Below, one piece after another: positions 12,880-23,925 of a stretch of 64,000 bases of DNA. The stretch's first letter is position 1. The number at the start of each line of letters is the position of its first letter. This stretch comes from Tribonema minus (taxonomy: Eukaryota > Sar > Xanthophyceae > Tribonematales > Tribonemataceae): positions 310,001 to 374,000 of the forward strand of contig JAFCMP010000527.1 in NCBI GenBank assembly GCA_017506865.1, read 5' to 3'. A model generated the notes under the pieces. It had not been told where the DNA came from and did no database searches. It was given only the letters and a program-made list of their open reading frames with translations. Made by a program: the position numbers and the translations under genes.

Positions 12880-13530
12880 CAAGAGCGCTCCAATCCCTGG
12901 CGCCACCCTGAGCGCTGCTGTCGCTGGCAGCAATCCCACAAGCGCGCTCCAGCTCCTAGCTCTGTCTGCACATCTAGGCAACACTCCAGAGGAGTATCAT
13001 GCAATGCTGGGCGTCAACAGGCGCCAGGACAGTGCTTCTGTACGCCGCTCCCGCCGTTCCAAGCGCGCTCCACTCCATAGGTTCATCTTGGACTGCTGCT
13101 GCTGCAGCTGCTGGCGGCGATCCCACGATCGCGCTCAGCCAAAAGCTTCGTCGTGTGCATGTGAGCAACACTCCCAAGGAGTGGATGTAGCAATCCTCAG
13201 CGCCATCAGGTCCCATGATAGTGCCACTGTACGAAGCTATTGCTGCTGCTGCTGCTGCTGCTGCTGTTAGTGGTGGTGCTGTCGTGCTGCTACTGCTGCT
13301 GCTGCTGCGCGAGTAGCAGTGCGCTATTGGTATCGCCGCTGCGCGGCTGCTGGCATGGCAGTGCCCCCAACAGCTCCTGAGCGCGCGCCAACCTTCACAC
13401 GTATACGCTGGCGCTCTGCGCGATTCCACAAGCACGCTTTAGCTCCTTCCACCGCATTGCTACATCTATTTACTCATCTCGGGCGCCAAGAGGCGCCAGG
13501 GCACGGTACAGTATTCCCGTCATCAGGTGC
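12880..13530 (+). repeat. Degenerate long tandem repeat (about three units)
   Basis: Three diverged units share an ordered set of blocks: CAATCCCACAAGCGCGCTC (about 12,931), GATCCCACGATCGCGCTC (about 13,118) and GATTCCACAAGCACGC (about 13,421). Each is followed by an ACACTCC-AGGAGT-like or GCGCC-rich block and a CAGGCGCCAGGRCA or CATGATAGTGC-like block. The reading frames across the units disagree, so I read this as repeated DNA, not a gene. Confidence 0.6.
13236..13268 (+). repeat. (CTG)n microsatellite
   Basis: About ten TGC/CTG units in a row, with further impure CTG runs to 13,310. They encode the poly-Cys strings seen in spurious frames. Confidence 0.95.
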
Positions 13531-14954
13531 AGGTGCAGCTCCAATGCCTCCTGGCAGATGCAGTCCCGCAGTAGGGTTTAGACAAGGGGGGTCGCAACTT
13601 CCGTACTAAACGCGCCCAACTCAGCCCTACAAAAGCGTGGCATCACGATATAAAAAACACTTTTTTTAATTCATTTAGCACTACGAAAACCACGTTTTGC
13701 AGCACTACGCGCGCGTTAAGGGGTGCAATCCGGCAATTTCTCGAATGCAGCCTCGCATGGCAGCAACAAGGCTGCTCTGAAGTTATTGCCGGGTTAGGGG
13801 TCCCGGTTGGCGAGAGCACTCATTCAGGAGGGCTCCGGGGGGGCCTGCCGACCAAGCAGCAGCAAACAAATGAGCCGTGCTCGGCTTACGCGCTACCTTA
13901 TGAGGTGCGACCGGGTGCGTTAGAACGCTATACAAGCAGTCTCCAACATCTGTTAAGGTTGCGCAGGCAATAGTGGTGTATAACTCACGCGCGTGTGCTA
14001 AAAGTGTTTTTGTAGGGATGGGCTGACCACGTTTTTTTTGCGTCCCCACTTTTCTTTTCTAGACCCCCTTGGTTTAGACGATCGCTATTGCCGCAACCTC
14101 GCTTAGCCTGCTTGTAAGCTGCTTTCTGCTCTACTGCATCACGTGGGCGCTGAATGCGAGGCCGCCGGCGATCATCGATACCGCTGGGCGTGTGAACTCT
14201 GCCCAGGAAGTCACCTGTTCATTTTGAGGATGGCCCTCTGCACAGATCCTGATATCCATTGGGTACGGTGGGTTCATGCAACTCGGCTCATGAATTATGT
14301 CAGGCTTGAAGTGTCTCAAAGGCTGTACTGCATTTAACAATGGCAACCTGAAATGATGCTCAGCCTGCCTTGTGTAACATTGCAGACTGTGTGCTAGCCA
14401 CATTCATTGCATTGCAGCATGGTTTTGGACAACGTAGCGTAGCACTGACAAAGCTGAAGTACGCAAGACAAATTGTGTGCGTGATGATCATGGCAGATGC
14501 AAAGTCAACCTGAGCATTTCAATTGGTACCACAATCTTTCTGGCAAATTAGCCATTAATGTCAAAGGGGGCTGCGGCTACTGAAACAAATCAATGAAGCC
14601 AGTGCAGGCCCCAAACTACGAAGGACACATGCACTGCAGTGCCACTTAACCCTATGTACAGCAGCTGCCTCCCAGAAATCTGAATAGCTTGTAAACAAAA
14701 AGCAAGATAGCTAAAACCACATGCAATGCATTCGTCATCAATTACGATGCATGAGCATGCAGGATCCTAGTAGTACACCCTTAGCCCCTGGAGCACGCGT
14801 GCGCGCGCACACACTTTCAACGCACACCATCTCAACATGTGACAGCTAGCTACAGCAGCAACTGTTCAGTATGAAGCAGAACAACTACAGCAATTTAAAA
14901 GGGGACCCATGCGAGCATAACCAACGGATGCATGCACTGGAGTGGCATTTATTC
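13531..14954. other. Gap without a supported gene
   Basis: Downstream (3') flank of the PPR gene. An 82-codon minus frame (about 13,783-14,030) has no stop codons and mixed composition but resembles nothing I know. AT-rich stretches (AAAAAACACTTTTTTTAAT near 13,652) interrupt the GC-rich background. Confidence 0.4.
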
Positions 14955-16633
14955 TCAACGCTGGGTGGCCAGCACCGCAATCTTGTAGAAATAGGCAGCC
15001 CCCGGCACCTCAGACACCTGCAATCCTAGCTCGTGCATACCGTCAATGACTTCATTCTTGACAAGCAAGGGCATGCGCGTCCCCATGAATACATACCTGA
15101 ACGCCGAGGGTGACTTGTTGCGCAAGTCATGCGCCTCCGCGCGAAGTGCCGCCAGCGCCACCCCGACACCGCAGATGGTGACATCGAGCACTGTGCTCCC
15201 GGCATCCCGTGAGCGTGGGGGTTTATCGCGCACCATGTGCCATCCCCCACCCCTGCTGGTCCTTCGCATTTCCTTGTACAAACGCATGCCGCCCGCCGCC
15301 TCTGCGTCTCGCCAAAGTGCGTCCGCTGTGTCCGTGTCGCCTGCCTTGTGTGCCGCATCTATGGCCGCACTCCACATGCCTGGATGTAGCTTGTGGCCTA
15401 ACGCTGACAGGCGTTGTAGCCAAAACAGTACCCGCGACAGATTTCCCGCTTTGCTGTATTTCCACAGAAGTGCAATGGCCATGTCTGGATGAAAAGTACC
15501 GCTCATCAGGGCCGCCTCCAATGTGTCCTCCGCGCGAAGCATGAGCCCGCCTTGCGCGTACCCCTCAATGACCCAGCGATGATACGCAGGCGCGATCTCC
15601 ACTCCTGAGGCACTCATCTGTGAGACCAAGCTGTCGACCTCGGTTTGGTCACCGAGAGCTGCATGGGCCGCCAGCAGCAGGGAGTGCGTGACTGCATCGG
15701 GTGCAAGGCCGCGCTGTGTCATCTCGGCGGCCTTTTGTAGTGCTGACTGTGGATTGCCGCTTGCAATAATTGCATGCAGGAGCATATTCCACATGTGCAC
15801 ATTGACGAAGCTGGGATCGGTTACTCCATCTGAGCGAAGAGCTCCAGCGCACGCGGCATGTCACGCGACAGGCGGCACGCGCGCAGCATCGCCATGTATG
15901 TACCTTTGCCTGGGGCTACGCCAGCGTCCACCATTTGAAATTCCTTGAGCAGCGAATCAGCAGACTGCAAGGTAATTTGTGAGCGCAAAGCCCAATTGTA
16001 TGCTGTCACATCTGGCTTAGTGCCAGATTGCCTCATGAGTGCCAGCACACGCCATGCTTCCCTCGCTTCGCGTTTGGCAGCCACAGCCTCTAGAACGAGG
16101 TGAAAGAGCGAGATGTGGGGACGATGCCCGCATTTCACCATGCCGCCAAGAAACCCTGCCGCGCCATCCACATTGCCCTCCTCCAATTTCTTTCGCACGA
16201 CTTCTGAATAGGCGTCCGTGGCGACGAGCTGACGCTTCTCAGCGGTGGGTGCGTTGTCATGGCTACTGCTGCTGCTGCCTTCGCTGTTGCTGCGATTTGT
16301 TCTGCTGCTGACGCTTTGCTGTGGGTTGATTGATGGGAGTTTGCCTGACTCCAGTGCAGGATCCTGACGACCGTCGCCGGCAGCTGTGCCCGCCGCTGGA
16401 ACCTTCGTCGAGGACACGCCAGTAAAGGTGCGGCGCGCATAGTCGACGCCGCGACAGCTGCGCATCACATGGCCAGCTACGCCGCCTGTCGTGGTGAGCA
16501 CGCACAAGAACTCACTCTGCTGAACGTCTGTGGCGTGCTGGTTGCGCTGCCACTGCCTGGCAGTGGAGACCAGGAGCCGCTGGAGCTCCCTGCCAGCACG
16601 CCTGCGTTGCCATCGTGCAGCTGCTAGCATCAT
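14955..16633 (-). CDS. Pentatricopeptide repeat (PPR) protein, organelle-targeted, frame break in the middle
   Basis: PPR proteins bind organellar RNA and act in its processing, editing or translation. The start ATG at 16633 opens a basic N-terminus (MMLAAARWQRRRAGRELQR) typical of a mitochondrial or plastid presequence, followed by a Ser-rich linker and about eight PPR units. Clear ones include PHISLFHLVLEAVAAKREAR, KPDVTAYNWALRSQITLQ, GKGTYMAMLRACRLSRDM, VHMWNMLLHAIIASGNPQSA and PDAVTHSLLLAAHAALGD. The C-terminal about 90 residues (STVLDVTICGVGVALAALR, then AFRYVFMGTRMPLLVKN) are compatible with a degenerate Smr-like domain, which is a weaker call. The frame breaks at about 15,820-15,830: the N-terminal frame stops right after FAQME, and the C-terminal frame must be entered one base differently. 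An added base restores a normal ~35-residue PPR spacing, so this is either a sequencing error or a recent pseudogene. Confidence 0.8.
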
Positions 16634-16769
16634 CGCTGCCTCTTCTTCCGGACCGCTCCTCAAATCCAAGTTGAACGCAACTTCACTTGGCCGTGCTCTT
16701 GAAGTTGTATATTATGTCCTGGACCGCATGGGCTGCGCGCACGATAAATCGGGCTTGCAATAACTAAAT

Positions 16770-17966
16770 CTACGGAGGGGCCGGCGGTTCGGCGCTGGCC
16801 GGCGAGGGCCGCGGCACTTGCAACAGTGCGATGCGGCGGTAAGCGCTGACGTCGCCATCAGGGGCAATGACTGCGTTCCAGTTGTCGATCACGACACGTG
16901 TGAGCGCGCGCTGTAGCGCGAGGGAGGTGCGGCGGCGCCAGAAGGCAACGCGCTGCGCGAGATTGTAGCTGCCCTGCGAGCTCTGCTCGGCGAGTGCGTG
17001 TAGCAGCGCTTGGGTGTCGCGTGACATAGCGCCGAAGTGGTCAAAGGCTGCGGAAAATAGGGTGTGTGTAGTGGGGTCCAGGGCCCCTGAGACTACGTAT
17101 GTGTCTATCTTTTCCTGCAAAGCCGATTCAAGCACGCGCTGCACATCGCGCGCGCCCCCCTGAGCCTGACGGAGGCGGGAGGGGCATGAGCTGTCACGTA
17201 TGGTGTCGTCTATGCAACAAGCTACTTCAAAGCCGCCGCGCAGTTTAGTGCACCGGCCTGCTGCTACCGCGTCGGCGCTCGGCTGCACTTTAGGGACTGG
17301 AAGGCAGACCTGGTTGCTGCCAAAGACGATGTCCATGAACTTGTTGAACCCGTGGCGCGCCGCGTAGCGGCGGAAGGGGGCAAGGGTGTCCCGGTCGAGA
17401 CCGCGGAGGTGGGCCACCTGCTTGAGCAGCTGAAAGAGCGCGTCTGCGAGCAAGTTGTGTCGCGTGACGTTAAGCCCTTGTGTGCAGCGGCGCAGGTGGG
17501 CACCCGAGTCCACTGGTCTATGGCACTTGGGGCACCGCGCCGCAGCGGGGGCGGGGCGCTCCACGCCCAGGTGGCGCCGCAGCGTCTCGCGGAATTCCGG
17601 CGGGGACATGGTCTCCGCTGGGTCAGTGCTCGGCAATTGCGCCAAGAAACCCATGGCCCCCTTAGAGGCGCCGCTGCGCCACGCCGCGACTGCTTCCAAC
17701 GCATTTGCTGCTTCAAGCCGACGCAGCTGCGTGGCGGCGAGCGCTGCGTCTAGCACCCGTGATAGCGCCGCTTGACGCCGCGGCAGCACGGCGGCCGGCG
17801 GGGCCTGGGCAGAGCCTGGCTCGCGCGCCACCGCTGGCGCAGCAGCGCGGCGCGCGCCGGCGCGAGTCCGCATGCCCGGCCCCGCAGCTCCGCCTGTTGA
17901 TTTCAAAGTTTCACAAATTACGGATCCGATCATAGCGCAGTGGCCAGCCGCTGTCAGCTGCAGCAA
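16770..17966 (-). mobile_element. Truncated retroelement: C-terminal zinc-knuckle and endonuclease-like domain
   Basis: An open frame of about 398 codons. It carries RCPKCHRPVDSGAHLRRC followed by NVTRHNLLADALFQLL, the C-x2-C...H...C plus RHN pattern found after the reverse transcriptase of many protist non-LTR retroelement proteins. The last third (KIDTYVVSGALDPTTHTLF, FDHFGAMSRDTQALLHAL, FWRRRTSLALQRALTRVV) matches the usual end of those proteins, where a restriction-like endonuclease domain lies. No reverse transcriptase domain lies upstream (17,967-18,100 shows none), so the copy is 5'-truncated, as is common for non-LTR insertions. There is no reliable start codon. It sits about 140 bp upstream of the PPR start on the same strand. 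Element class is inferred from pattern memory, not from a search. Confidence 0.6.
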
Positions 17967-18077
17967 GCACCACTGGGCTCCGCATAGATTGAAGCCACAG
18001 GGCGGTTCCCCCTTCCCTCACCTGCCAGAGGAGTCTGCCCCGCTGAGCTTCACTCTTTTGATTTGTCTGTGTCCGTG

Positions 18078-21000
18078 ATGTCTGGACCGATGCGCACCCC
18101 CTCCCCAATGGCAGCAGGCACCAACGAGCGGCCGGAAGCACCGAGGACGCGTTCGGGCGACACCAGAATTCTCAGTTCGAGGCAGTCGGGCATCAACACT
18201 ACGCTGCTGCTACAGTTGATCGACATAATACGGGAATTAGAACGATCTCGTCCGTTCACCGGCACGAGTCTCTCGAGGTCTTCCAGCTAATGGAGGGGAT
18301 CCGCCAGCTAATAGAGGGAATCCGCCAGCTTTTGCTGCAGCAGCACGAGGCAGTCTGCCAGAAGATTGAAGGAGTGCCAGGAGGTCCGGGAGCAACTTGA
18401 GAGGCAGGGGGGGCAACTTGAGAGGCAGGGGAAGAGGCAGGGAGAGCAACTTGAGAGGCAGCGGGGGCAACTTGAGAGGCAGGGGAAGCATGAGGAAAGC
18501 CGCCAGGAAGCTCAGAACTCCGAGCTGGAAGTCGGCCAGCGACTCACAAAGATTGAGGACAAATTGCAGCAGCAAAGCCAACAGTTGGAGGAGATCATAT
18601 TGCTGCTGAAGCGCAACGCAGCCACCCATCCCGCCCAGGTATCCCTATGCTGGTCACATGCACAACATCATCATCGCCGCTTGCAGAATTGTCTAAACAA
18701 TAGGCGAGCTGACACTGCACTGCCGCAATGCTTCTGATGCGCAGGCAAATGCCAGCCGCAAAAAGAGGAAAGCAACGCGCATTCTCGCTGACACTGACAA
18801 GAACGACGTGAGGGTCTGCGTGAAGGTGAGAAGAAACCTACAATCGTCAATTGCCATGCAATATATTATACCCTGCTGTTGCTGACATTCAATGTTGCAC
18901 GCATGCTGCGCGCAGGCCGCCATCAATGCTGGCTTCTATGTGCTCCCATTCAGCGATGACAGCAGCGACATGTGCGAGTTTATGGAATTCGTCTGGAATA
19001 AGTTCTGCAACACCAGTGCGAGCCTGGGCCTTACTGCGCAGACTTCAGAGGCCATGGCGGCCCAGGTTGGCTGGTTCATCAAAGAGTAAGTACAAAAAAG
19101 AAGTCAAGTTGCATTGCATTGCATTGCAGCAGTGCTGTGTTTGGCGTCAAGCTGAAGGTGCAACGCAGCTCACTCATTGCAGTGCTGCCGCCCACCACTT
19201 GGCGTCTGACGTCAGGTACCATGGACTGCGCGTTTCGTTTCTGAACAACGAACTGCGGCGCGTGCTGGAGGAGGAGGTCTTCCCTGACTTTCCAAAGGGT
19301 GAAGGCGAAGAGGCTCTGTCGGCGTGGGTGCGGAAGAACACGATCAGCAAAGCGTTTGACAGGTGACATGCCTCGTGAAACCATTCCCGTGCCAACTTCA
19401 GCTTGTGTAGGTTTAGGTGCAACACCGACACCAGGGCCTGTTGCGGTGTTTCTCGCGCAGGGCAGTGTGACATTTGTACGCACCGCTCATTACTGCCAGT
19501 TGTTGCTGAGGCTGATGTCACAGTCATGCACCAAATTTTTATGCGACATCGATACTGCGACTGTGGCACTCTGTTACTGAGTTCAACTTCTCTTTCTCAT
19601 TGAGCTGCTCTGTCACTGTGCAGTACGGCTGCCATACAAAGCAGCGGATTTCTGGTCCTGCAAGTTGCTGATGGTGCTGTACTGCAAGCCCCTTGTGGCA
19701 TCATAGCTGCAGTTAGGAAATTCATTGCTGCAACTGCAGTTGTATGTGCTCAGACTTAAGCAACAATTAAACCAGCGCTGGTGCCTATTTACACCAAAGT
19801 ATAATGTGTAGGCGCGGGAGTCATTTTTCACATCACAAAAAAGAAAACCTCGCCAAGCGGGTATGTTGCCTAGGGCGCTATACCACAGTCCCCATTGTAG
19901 AACCAAAACCAGGCTGAGACCCACGATGCTTGCCCCCCCCCCACCTCACCTGCGTGGTGCTGCCAAAAAAGGTATGCCAGAGCATTGTCGGAGGATCAGC
20001 ACGCAGCCTGGCACGCTTGGCGTGCGCCCAAAGGCATACGTGATGGCGCGATCGTCCCCTTTGTGCCAACAAGCCAGACGCAGGAGGGGTGCTCGACAAC
20101 GGCATCAGCGAGCGTGGCGAGGCGTTTGTCCTGATGACAATGAAGGCGAGCTGATCCTGCTTGCACCAAAATGTCTGCCAAAATGACAGTTTCTGCTAGC
20201 ATGGCGTGTGCCAGTGCCATTGCTGAACAAGCCTGCCTGTAGGTGTGTCTTTGCAGTATGAAGATAGCTGACAGACTGCAGCGGCCAAGCATGCTTCATG
20301 CTCTTGGTTATGCCGCCTTTGGCAGCGAAATTGCATCATCGATAGGACCAATCCCATTACTTCTGAAGTTTTAAAATACTTGAAACATGCAACTTCAAGT
20401 GGCAAACTTCTTCAGCACAAATTCTGAGGCAAGCTTGTGACCATGCGATCATCATGTGCAATCAGTTGCACGCGATCTGATTGGTAAGTATGTGTGCGGC
20501 AAGTAGAACATCGTCGCACATATAATTATGAGCGGCACCGCGCTTCACATTCCCAGTATAAGTGGACGTTTGGATCGACGTTGATGCATCGCTTTATAGG
20601 CGTCGTGGTGAATTCATGCCATGCTCACTCACTCACTCAGTACTACACTTTTTGCCTGATTTTGACACTCGTAGCTCTTCGCAGTCTGTGCATAGTGTTC
20701 TGCAGTGGAACGTCAGCAGTTGAAGTGTATCTTTGTCTTGATTTCCGCTACTGCTGCTGCTGCTCGGCGCATGAGTGCCGGTTCCTGGCATGCTTCAACT
20801 CAGGCTGTGCATGGGATGTGCTCATGAACACGTTAGGTAGTTTCAGCTTCGCTTGCTCAGGGCACACAACATGAACAGTTGCGCTGAGCTGAAAATCCTT
20901 CACTGCTTGTGGCGTAGACTTTGAATAACATAGCTGCTGCCGCTGCGCTTCTTCTGTGTGGATGAAAACAGCTGCGCATGGAAGGCCGGACATGGATAAA

Positions 21001-21211
21001 CGTACAGAACACAGAGGCGAAGAGCATGCGCACCGATATGTTCACATCGATGCTTGAGCGAGTTCAGACAGACAGAGCTAGCTACCCGTTCGTGGACACG
21101 GAGATTGCTGCTGCTTACTTAAGCAGCAGTGCAGACAGGGCCGAGGGCAGTGCCTCACATGACAAGGAGGACGCACAGCTGCTGCTGGAACTTGGCGCGC
21201 CTCGCGCCTGA
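18078..21211 (+). CDS. Coiled-coil protein of unknown function, multi-exon, with frame breaks near the 5' end
   Basis: Not recognised. Exons that join in phase: one ending 18638, then 18745-18825 (ANASRKKRKATRILADTD), 18916-19085 (AGFYVLPFSDDSSDMCEFME), 19183-19362 (YHGLRVSFLNNELRRVLEEE), and a terminal exon about 20,973-21,211 (RTWINVQNTEAKSMRTDM, ending ELGAPRA and TGA). Others may lie in between. The first coding block starts with MSGPMRTPSP (ATG 18078) and continues into repeated coiled-coil units: EGIRQL twice, then QLERQ-containing units four times. The frame changes at about 18,255 and again at about 18,365, with no splice sites to explain it. A Gln/Glu-rich helix (KIEDKLQQQSQQLEEIILLL) follows. 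The middle exons form a globular domain I cannot assign. Confidence 0.5.
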
Positions 21212-22379
21212 TCAGGTCAGTTGCGCTGATCATCATGCATTTTGACTGCCTTCTGCAATATGCCATGCACAGTTGCCAGTGACCAGCTGTGTGCGAGGTT
21301 GAAGGTGGCAACAGCTCAGCTGGTGGGCAGTAGAGGTGAAGGAGCCTGTTTTTTAAGCTCTTTCCTAGATTCCTTTTCGGCATATTAGACGATGTATATG
21401 CCGCATATCTTTGTGTGGTTTTCACCTGTCATCAATGAGACGTTTACGTCACTCACAGTCGTGTTGGTGCACAGGCCCGTCCATGCGACTTGAGGTTTGC
21501 AGTTGTCGAAGTCATGTTGCATTGGCGCATTGATGTCATGCAGCTGCATTACAGCAGGTCGCTGCACTTTAATCAAAGCTCTGTCAATTTGTCAAGTTGG
21601 CCACTTGACAGCACACAGCAGACAGCAGCAGTGCATACTCATGAGGATCATGGTACAAGTTGCAGTAAAACCGCTGTTGACTTCTCCGTGAGGTGTACCC
21701 TTTGGCAACAGCAGTCTTATCTTCAAACCAAACTGCATCACTGACCCTCGCAGGCACTCAGAAATTGCGGGGCGCACCAGCTGTATGCACTGCGCCATCA
21801 CTGGGCACGACCTCACTGGCCTAAGGCTCATGCAAGACACACAAGGCAAGCCCTGCAGGGTGCGAATCATAGCACGTCAATGCTTGGGGGGGGAGGGGGA
21901 GCGGGGCGTGCACCACTGCAGTAGGCACATATATTTTGAGTGATGTGTAGAATGATGCATCAGGGGCTGAACCAGGTGTCTAAAACATGGATGTCTGTGT
22001 TGTCACTTGTGCTGTTGGCTTGATCCATTCTGAACTCCACTGCGCTTGAAATTGGCAGCACAATGACGAAGCTTGGGTAACTTCAAGTCAAAGGCATTGT
22101 CGATACACATCGACACTCATCATTGACTTGTGTGCCGCAGCTGCGGCTGCGGTGTCGCTCCACAAAAGCTTACTCAGAGGTTGCATTGTCATAAAGCCAC
22201 ACAGTAATTGTGTAGTGCAGCGGCTGTGGAGCTGCACACGGTGGCTGCGCACGAGCATGGCAAGCACTGCTGAGCACTGCTACTGCAGTAATGCCGCAGC
22301 AACAAAGCGTGCGATATGAGCCCTGTGATGGTTTCGTCGCGTCGTTGAAAACTTGCATTCCGTTTCATGTCTCCTGCAG
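21212..22379. other. Gap without a supported gene
   Basis: Short frames only. A G-rich run (GGGGGGGAGGGGGAGCGGGG) lies near 21,886. No domain, RNA gene or repeat is recognised. Confidence 0.4.
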
Positions 22380-23282
22380 GCCCGGCCTATTGCCCAAGAG
22401 CTGCGAGTCAGCCTGCGGCGTCAAGCGATTGTGAACATGAACAGCTGCAGCTTCAACGGCAGGTGCATTGGTAGGAGATAACTTGGAGTGACGAAGCAAC
22501 AGCAGCAGTTGGCTGGGCCTCATTAGTTTGTATGCTTAAGCTTTGCTCTGTGGCACCTTAAAAATGTTGAAGATTACGGTGGTAGTACACGCTTCAACTT
22601 AAGGTCAGCATTCAAGGGGGGGGAGTCTGCACAGCTTGCGGCTTTTAGGTATTAGGGTTTGCAATGATTGACATTCCTGAGTATCGATTAGCGTTGTTTT
22701 TCCACAGCATTGCTGGCCTTCTAAACAACTCACTTCTAGGTAAATGCAGCAGCAGAAAGACATGTCCACCGTTCATTGTCGGACACATTTCCAACCAAGT
22801 CGATAGGATCGCAAACAAGGTTGAGAAATTTGTTGAGGTGGGTTTTTTTATCGCACATGCAGCAAAAGGCTGGGGCAAATGTATACATGTACAACACCTT
22901 GTTCTGATGCATCTGATGTCAGCTGCTGCAGTTCTTATGCATTTGCATCACAATGTACATTCCTGTCAGAGTCAACGATGCATTTTGACTGATGTCAAAC
23001 AAAATGTTTTTTTCGACGGTATGTGTTGTATCTACATGCATTTCGCCGTGGACCTAGAAGACCCCACCCAGTCGAGCACGCCCAAGTCCTTCCAGTCACT
23101 GCTGGTGCTGGCACTTGCTGCTGCTCCCTCAGGCAACAGTGGTGCTGCTACCTCTGCGTCTGCTCTGCGTACGATGGTTGCCATCACTGCCACTGTTTTT
23201 CACCACCGTGATATGTGTGAAGTCCCTTACACTTTACGCCACGCTTTTGCCGTGGCAGGGTGCAATGGCAAAAGACTCTGAG
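22380..23282 (+). CDS. Possible small multi-exon gene, product unknown
   Basis: Two blocks look exonic: 22,380-22,467 (RPIAQELRVSLRRQAIVNMN, between CTGCAG and a GTGCAT donor) and 22,708-22,838 (NSLLGKCSSRKTCPPFIVG, then NQVDRIANKVEKFVE, between CCACAG and GTGGGT). A third open stretch from about 23,040 (DLEDPTQSSTPKSFQSLLVL) may continue it. Frames across the junctions were not proven, and no family is recognised. Treat as tentative. Confidence 0.3.
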
Positions 23283-23925
23283 GTTTCGCCACTTGAGCCC
23301 AAAGTGTACGAAATCAATCGACGTCACACACATTGAAGACAACATGCATGCACTTGTGGGCTTACATTTACAAAGGCCCTGCCATTGATCACATCAATCC
23401 GCGAAGTGACATAACATCCTCCTCCAATTCCATGTAGTACAGCAATTGAACAGTCTGCCAGACAATCAAGACAGTCGTGGTGCGCTTTTGTTATGGCCCA
23501 CTGAATCAGATTCGACAAGACTTGGCGCAGGAGTGCTCAGGATATAGCTGTCACATTTGCACAATTGCACATGTTGCGAAAGCACACAAGTAGACAGGCA
23601 TTAATACAACTACAGCAGAGATGATGTGCTCAATGGTGCCGCACTTGGCAGGTGACCAATACAAAAACAAAGGCCACCATACAAGACGGGCATGCAGCTG
23701 ACTGCTAACCACACGCACCTCATCGTAATATGTATATTTCTGACGTTGCTACCCTGCCCTTGCTAGTTCACGCTGCCATGGTCACACTGACCACCACATT
23801 CCAGTCCTTTGCCCCAGCAATGTCCGCTAGAAGCAACTCACAGCCCCTCGACAGGACGACAATCAAAGCCTCAGATGCCGGTGAGTTGCTTACTGCGGCC
23901 CGGGACTTGGCAAGATTCGGGCATT
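23283..23925. other. Gap without a supported gene
   Basis: Downstream flank of the ATP synthase d gene; only short unrelated frames are seen. Confidence 0.4.

Noticed and set aside
12833..13270. 145-codon open frame with long poly-Cys end
   Set aside because: It lies over a degenerate tandem repeat and a CTG microsatellite. Frames of the repeat units disagree, and nothing resembles a protein family.
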